Shown: positions 60,201-64,000 of the stretch, one piece after another
Numbering within the stretch: position 1 is the stretch's first letter
How the letters are laid out: each line of letters opens with the position of its first letter
Origin: Betaproteobacteria bacterium
Lineage (GTDB): Bacteria; Pseudomonadota; Gammaproteobacteria; Burkholderiales; Usitatibacteraceae
Length of the DNA: 64,000 bases
Direction: 5' to 3'
Assembly (NCBI GenBank): GCA_016711875.1
Contig: JADJSD010000008.1
Location: forward strand, 82,995 to 146,994
Made by a program: the position numbers and the translations under genes
The notes under the pieces: model-generated
Told to the model about the DNA's origin: nothing
Seen by the model: only the letters and a program-made list of their open reading frames with translations
The model's database searches: none

Positions 60201-60759
60201 AGCCGTGCAAGCCCAGCTCGATGATCTCCTGCACGCCCGTGGGATAGAGCACGGGGATCATGGCCGCGTCGAAGGCGTGCTCCGACTGGTGCGGCAGCGT
60301 GGACGACTTGCACGCGTGGTCGTCGCCGGCGACGAGGAGAACCCCGCCGTGCTTCGCTGTGCCCGCCGCGTTGGCGTGCTTGAAGACGTCGCCCGAGCGA
60401 TCGACGCCCGGGCCCTTGCCGTACCACATGCCGAAGACGCCGTCGTACTTCGCGCCGGGAAAGAGCCCCACTTGCTGGGAGCCCCACACCGCCGTCGCCG
60501 CGAGTTCCTCGTTCACGCCGGGCGTGAAGAACACGTGATGCGATTCGAGATGCTTTCGGGCTCGCCAGAGCGCCTGGTCGAAGCCGCCAAGCGGGGAACC
60601 GCGATAGCCCGAGATGAAGCCGGCGGTGTTGAGCCCCTCGGCAAGGTCGCGCTCTCGCTGCATCATCGCGAGCCGCACGAGCGCCTGGGTGCCGGTGAGG
60701 AAAAGCCGGCCGGAAGCCTGCGTATACTTGTCTTCCAGCGAGAGGGGTGCGGCGGACAT
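57242..60759 (-). pseudogene. Indolepyruvate ferredoxin oxidoreductase (fused IorA-IorB type), broken by a one-base deletion
   Basis: This giant enzyme oxidatively decarboxylates aryl-pyruvates with TPP, Fe-S clusters and CoA. From ATG 60759 (MSAAPLSLEDKYTQASGRLF) it shows FISGYRGSPLGGFDQALW, MWYGKGPGVDRSGDVFKHAN, the TPP region FANLGDGTYFHSGLLAIRAA, ferredoxin-like cysteines CEGCGDC, CLSVV, CNKDFSC, CPSF, and the gamma domain VTGVGGTGVVTIGALLG. At 57539-57541 a CCC run appears to lack one C: AAGGGCTTCGC occurs where AAGGGGCTTCGC (AFKGLRGTAFDPFG) fits, and the last 99 codons continue in the other frame to 57242. Corrected length 1172 residues, normal. Neighbour genes give no functional hint. 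Confidence 0.85.
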
Positions 60760-60916
60760 CCTGAGGCTCCTCAAAAGGGGTGCTTTGGGGCACGGCGGCC
60801 GGCGCGGGAGATTGTGTCTCCCGGCGGCAAACGGGGCAAGAGAATACCATCGTCCTCCCTCGCCCGAGCGGCTCCGGCCGCGTTTTTTCGCGGGTCCGCC
60901 CCCTTCATCCGATCGC

Positions 60917-61894
60917 TTGAGTCCGCAACTCGATCTTTTCGGCCCGGCCGCCGAACCCGACCCCGCCGCGAAGGCCTCTTCGCCAGCCGAGCGCGATGCG
61001 CAGCTCGTCGAACTGGCGAGCCGCCTGCCGCAGCCGATACGACTCGGAACCTCTTCCTGGGCCTTCGCCGGATGGACCGGGGTCGTGTATGAACGCCCCT
61101 TGCCCCCGCCGGTGCTCTCGCGCGACGGGCTCCCCACCTACGCGCGACATCCGCTGCTGCGGACCGTCGGCCTCGACCGTACGTTCTATGCGCCGATCCC
61201 GGCAGACGAGTACCGCCGCCTGGCCGAGCAGGTCCCGCCCGGGTTCACCTTCCTCGTCAAGGCGCCGCAGATGTTCACGTCGCGATTCCGTTACGAGTCG
61301 CGCGAGCCGAGCCCGGAGTACCTCGACCCCTCGGCCGCCGCCGACCTGTTCGTCGGTCCTTGCATGGAGGGTCTGGGTGCCTGCGCAGGCCCTCTGGTCT
61401 TCCAGTTCCCGCCCCAGGGCCGCGCAATCACGCGCAAGCCGGCCGCCTTCGCAGATCGGCTTGCGGGCTTCCTGGCGGCGCTGCCGCGAGGCCCCCTTTA
61501 CGCGGTGGAACTGCGCGACCGGGAACTGCTCGCGCCCGAGGTGATGCGCACGCTGGAATCCGCCGGTGCGCGCCTGTGCCTGGGCGTTCATGCCCGCATG
61601 CCGCCGGTGGACATACAGGCCGCAGCGGCCACCTCGCTGGGTCCCGGCCCCCTCGTCATCCGCTGGAATCTTCACGCGGGCTATGCCTACGAGGAGGCGA
61701 AGTCGCGCTACGCGCCTTTCGACCGCCTCGTCGACGAGGATCCGGCCACGCGCGCCTCGATCGCCACGCTGGCGCGCGAGGCCGCCGCGCGCGGAGATCC
61801 GGTGTGGATCATCGCGAACAACAAGGCCGAAGGCTCCGCGCCGCTCACGCTCGAACGGCTCGCGCGCGCGATCGTCGATCCCGGTTCGGCCTAG
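60917..61894 (+). CDS. DUF72-family protein (YecE-like)
   Basis: A DUF72/YecE TIM-barrel protein with the marks IRLGTSSWAFAGWTGVVYE, RTVGLDRTFYAPIPADEYRRLA, PPGFTFLVKAPQMFTS and, near the C-terminus, WIIANNKAEGSAPLTL (the conserved NNK-EG). Function of the family is unknown. TTG at 60917 (L-S-P-Q-L-D-L-F-G) matches the common PQLDLFG beginning and gives 325 residues; there is no ATG close by, and the open frame upstream to 60614 lies over the divergent gene. The last bases overlap the convergent radical SAM gene. Confidence 0.83.
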   Translation: MSPQLDLFGPAAEPDPAAKASSPAERDAQLVELASRLPQPIRLGTSSWAFAGWTGVVYERPLPPPVLSRDGLPTYARHPLLRTVGLDRTFYAPIPADEYRRLAEQVPPGFTFLVKAPQMFTSRFRYESREPSPEYLDPSAAADLFVGPCMEGLGACAGPLVFQFPPQGRAITRKPAAFADRLAGFLAALPRGPLYAVELRDRELLAPEVMRTLESAGARLCLGVHARMPPVDIQAAAATSLGPGPLVIRWNLHAGYAYEEAKSRYAPFDRLVDEDPATRASIATLAREAAARGDPVWIIANNKAEGSAPLTLERLARAIVDPGSA

Positions 61895-62982
61895 AACAAC
61901 CGGCCCTGCCCGGCCGGCGAGGGCCGGACGAATCGCGTGGTGTCGAGTGAGGGCTGGCCCTTGTCCAGGCCATGCCCGCGCCTCGCCTTGTCGACGCGGC
62001 GCCGAAGCAGGTCCGCGAAGAGGCCCTCACCGGTCATGCGCGTACCGAAACGCGGGTCGTTGTCCTTCCCGCCGCGCATCTCGTGCACCCGCGACATCAC
62101 GTGCGCCGCCTTGAGCGGGACGTGCGTCTCGAGCCACTCGCGGAAAAGATCCTTCACTTCCCACGGCAGGCGGACGAGCGTCCAACTCACCCATGTCGCC
62201 CCGGCCTGCGCCGCGGCGGCGATGATCGGCTCGACTTCGTGGTCCGTCAGGAAGGGAATCACCGGCGAGACGTTCACGCCGACGGGAACGCCGGCGCCGG
62301 CCAGCCGCCTGACCGCTTCCAGGCGTCGCATCGGCGCGCTCGCCCGGGGCTCCATGCGATGGGCAAGGCCGTTGTCGAGCGTCGTGACGGAAATCGACAC
62401 GGCCACCAGGCCCAGGGCGGCCATCGGTCCCAGCAGGTCGAGGTCTCGCTCCACGAGCGCGTTCTTCGTCACGATCCCGACGGGATGCGAGGTTTCCCGG
62501 AACAGCTCGATGAGCGCGCGGGTGATCCGGCGCTCGCGCTCGACGGGCTGGTAGCCATCGGTGTTGGAGCCGATGTTGATGGGTTCGCAGCGGTACCCCG
62601 GCTTCGATATCTCCGCGCGCAGCAGGTCCGCAGCACCTTCCTTCGCGAAAAGGCGGGTCTCGAAATCCAGGCCCGGCGAAAGGCCCAGATACGCGTGCGA
62701 AGGACGCGCGTAGCAGTAGATGCAGCCGTGCTCGCAGCCGCGGTACGGGTTCACGGACTGGGAGAAATTCAGGTCGGGCGAGTCGTGGCGTGAGAGCACG
62801 GTCTTCGCGCGTTCGACCGTCACGACGGTTGGGGGACGAGCCGGCAGCGTGTCCCGGTCGGTCGGCCAGCCGTCGTCCACGGCCTCGCGGGCCGTCGACT
62901 CGAACCGTCCTTCGGGATTGCCCGGCGCCCCGCGTCCCTTGGACGCACCGCCAGGGCCACCCCCGGTCGACTTCATCGCCAT
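61891..62982 (-). CDS. PA0069-family radical SAM protein (spore photoproduct lyase-like)
   Basis: A 363-residue radical SAM protein. The cluster motif is CEHGCIYCYARPSHAYLGL (CX3CX2C), preceded by LNFSQSVNPYRG, and followed by EPINIGSNTDGYQPVERE and VGIVTKNALVERDLDLL. This is the PA0069-type family related to spore photoproduct lyase; its reaction in vivo is not known. ATG 62982 (MAMKSTGGG) was chosen over 63009, which adds an unlikely stretch. The first 60 residues are Gly/Arg-rich. Confidence 0.86.
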   Translation of the reverse strand: MAMKSTGGGPGGASKGRGAPGNPEGRFESTAREAVDDGWPTDRDTLPARPPTVVTVERAKTVLSRHDSPDLNFSQSVNPYRGCEHGCIYCYARPSHAYLGLSPGLDFETRLFAKEGAADLLRAEISKPGYRCEPINIGSNTDGYQPVERERRITRALIELFRETSHPVGIVTKNALVERDLDLLGPMAALGLVAVSISVTTLDNGLAHRMEPRASAPMRRLEAVRRLAGAGVPVGVNVSPVIPFLTDHEVEPIIAAAAQAGATWVSWTLVRLPWEVKDLFREWLETHVPLKAAHVMSRVHEMRGGKDNDPRFGTRMTGEGLFADLLRRRVDKARRGHGLDKGQPSLDTTRFVRPSPAGQGRLF

Positions 62983-63120
62983 GCCGCGAGTGTACGACGC
63001 CGTCGGCACGGCTTCCCGGTATGCTGGCCGCGGAAATTTCGCGCGGCGAATGTCGATTCCGGCATCCCGCGGGCGTCAGGCAGGTGTCCCGATCCGGGAC
63101 TCACACCAAGGAGCGATGCC

Positions 63121-63474
63121 ATGGAGTACATGATCCTCATCTACGCGGACGAGCAGGCCTGGGCCGGGCTGGACGAGGCCGCCCTGAAGGCCGCCTACGG
63201 GCAGTACATCGACTACACGGAGCAGCTGGCCAAGGCCGGCGTGCTGCGCGGGGGCTCGGAACTCAAGCCCGTGTCGACGGCGACGACCGTGCGGGTGCGC
63301 AGCGGAAAAGTCGTGACGACCGACGGGCCCTTCGCCGAGACGAAGGAGCAGCTGGGCGGCTACTACCTCATCGACGTGCCGAACCTCGACGAGGCCCTGC
63401 GCTGGGCGGCGAAGTGCCCCGGCGCCAGCCATGGCACCTGCGAGGTGCGCCCGCTCAACGAAGTGCCGCAATAG
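63121..63474 (+). CDS. YCII-related (DGPF-domain) protein
   Basis: A 117-residue YCII-family protein with the signature TDGPFAETKEQLGGYYLID and a ferredoxin-like fold. A typical member starts MEYMILIYADEQ as here, with a GGAGCG ribosome-like site upstream. Such DGPF proteins are regularly encoded next to ECF42 sigma factors, as in this window, and are thought to belong to that regulatory circuit; their reaction is unknown. It lies 139 bp from the divergent radical SAM gene, and 8 bp before the sigma gene. Confidence 0.9.
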   Translation: MEYMILIYADEQAWAGLDEAALKAAYGQYIDYTEQLAKAGVLRGGSELKPVSTATTVRVRSGKVVTTDGPFAETKEQLGGYYLIDVPNLDEALRWAAKCPGASHGTCEVRPLNEVPQ

Positions 63475-63482
63475 CGGCGGCG

Positions 63483-64000
63483 ATGCTCGGGCGAATCGTC
63501 GACGAGCTGGCACGCAGGGAGGGCCCGCGGCTGCTCGCGGGCCTCATCCGCCGGCTCGACGGCGATTTCGGTCTTGCCGAGGATGCCCTGCAGGACGCCT
63601 TCGCCCGCGCGCTCGAGACGTGGCCGCGCGACGGCCTGCCTTCGCAGCCCGTGGCCTGGCTCACGACCGTCGCGCGAAATGCGGCCGTGGATCGGCTGCG
63701 CCGGCGGCAGCGAGACCGCCATGACGGCGATGACCGGCTCGATGCGATTCCCGCACCGGAGCCCGACACACGCGACGAGGACCGCTTTGGGAGACGAGCG
63801 ACTGCGGCCTCCTCACCTGCTGCCATCCGGCACTGGCGAGCGCGGCCCAGGCTGCGCTCGCCTTGCGGACGCTCTGCGGGCTCACGACGCCGGAAATCGC
63901 GCGGGCCTTCGTCGAGCCCGAGTCGACCACGGCCCAGCGCCTCGTGCGCGCGAAGCGGAAGATCCTCGAAGCACGCATTCCTTACGAGGTACCCGTTGCC
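63483..64000 (+). pseudogene. ECF sigma factor (ECF42 type), 5' part, disrupted by two one-base insertions
   Basis: The gene starts at ATG 63483 (MLGRIVDELARREGPRLLAG). Sigma region 2 reads GDFGLAEDALQDAFARALETW and PVAWLTTVARNAAVDRLRRRQRD (key VAWL and NAAVDR); region 4 reads ALRTLCGLTTPEIARAFVEP and AQRLVRAKRKI in another frame. Between them CGCTTTGGGAGAC (63784-63796) has one T too many and CTGCGGCCTCC (63802-63812) one C too many for the expected family sequence RLGDERLRLLTCCHPALAS. ECF42 factors carry a long C-terminal TPR-like extension, which here would lie beyond the right edge. The DGPF gene next door supports the assignment. Confidence 0.75.

Noticed and set aside
1..64000. tRNA, rRNA, CRISPR arrays, insertion sequences or prophage
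   Set aside because: I saw no tRNA-like cloverleaf with CCA-adjacent stem, no rRNA segments, no regularly spaced repeats, no transposase or integrase genes and no phage structural genes. A systematic search (tRNAscan, repeat finder) could still find a missed short element.

Overview
The window is a very GC-rich piece of a bacterial chromosome, almost fully coding, with short intergenic gaps and many overlapping stop/start codons. Its gene orders are those of Betaproteobacteria: nrdR-ribD-ribE-ribBA-ribH-nusB-thiL-pgpA; recN/nadK facing hrcA-hemH, then grpE-dnaK-dnaJ; and truA-trpF-trpB-trpA-accD-folC-SPOR-purF-metZ preceded by leuC-leuD-leuB-asd-fimV. LpxH, OmpW and two signal-peptide PPIase/L,D-transpeptidase genes indicate a Gram-negative envelope. 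I cannot name the genus. No tRNA, rRNA, CRISPR array, prophage or insertion sequence was seen.

Layout. 1-6.7 kb (minus): glyA, nrdR and a riboflavin operon leading into nusB, thiL and pgpA; the RibBA protein is of the RibBX type, with a degraded GTP cyclohydrolase II half. 6.9-10.2 kb: a TRAP transporter with its membrane genes facing its binding-protein gene. 10.2-13.4 kb: pmbA facing yjgA/darP, mog and a carboxylesterase. 13.4-17.8 kb (minus): thioesterase, patatin, recN, nadK. 17.8-26.3 kb (plus): hrcA, hemH, a small membrane protein, then grpE-dnaK-dnaJ behind a good sigma-32 promoter, and an orphan ABC binding protein; ompW lies between on the minus strand. 26.3-31.6 kb: cysS facing a TPR protein, L,D-transpeptidase, cyclophilin and lpxH. 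31.6-49 kb (minus): a patatin lipoprotein, metZ, purF, SPOR protein, folC, accD, trpABF, truA, fimV, asd and leuBDC. 48.8-53.5 kb (minus): aroC, an LplT-PlsC fusion, a Tat-lipoprotein amidohydrolase and an ArsR regulator with a perfect palindromic operator. 53.6-57.2 kb (plus): maeB, a VOC protein and ldcA. 57.2-64 kb: a giant indolepyruvate ferredoxin oxidoreductase (minus), a DUF72 protein, an SPL-like radical SAM protein, and a YCII/DGPF protein followed by an ECF42-type sigma factor that runs off the right edge.

The pathways are mostly housekeeping: riboflavin, tryptophan, leucine, purine, folate, methionine and fatty-acid supply, protein folding, and envelope upkeep. The strongest oddity is five coding regions (dctM, aroC, the amidohydrolase, the indolepyruvate oxidoreductase and the ECF sigma gene) each broken by one-base indels, mostly in short homopolymers. 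Because aroC is normally indispensable, I favour sequencing or assembly error over true decay. Other points worth a look are the RibBX protein, a cyclophilin that looks like a secreted/cytosolic hybrid, candidate sigma-32, FNR-like and ArsR sites, a terminator hairpin between dnaK and dnaJ, and the absence of cvpA from the purF locus. I did not find a convincing wholly new system.
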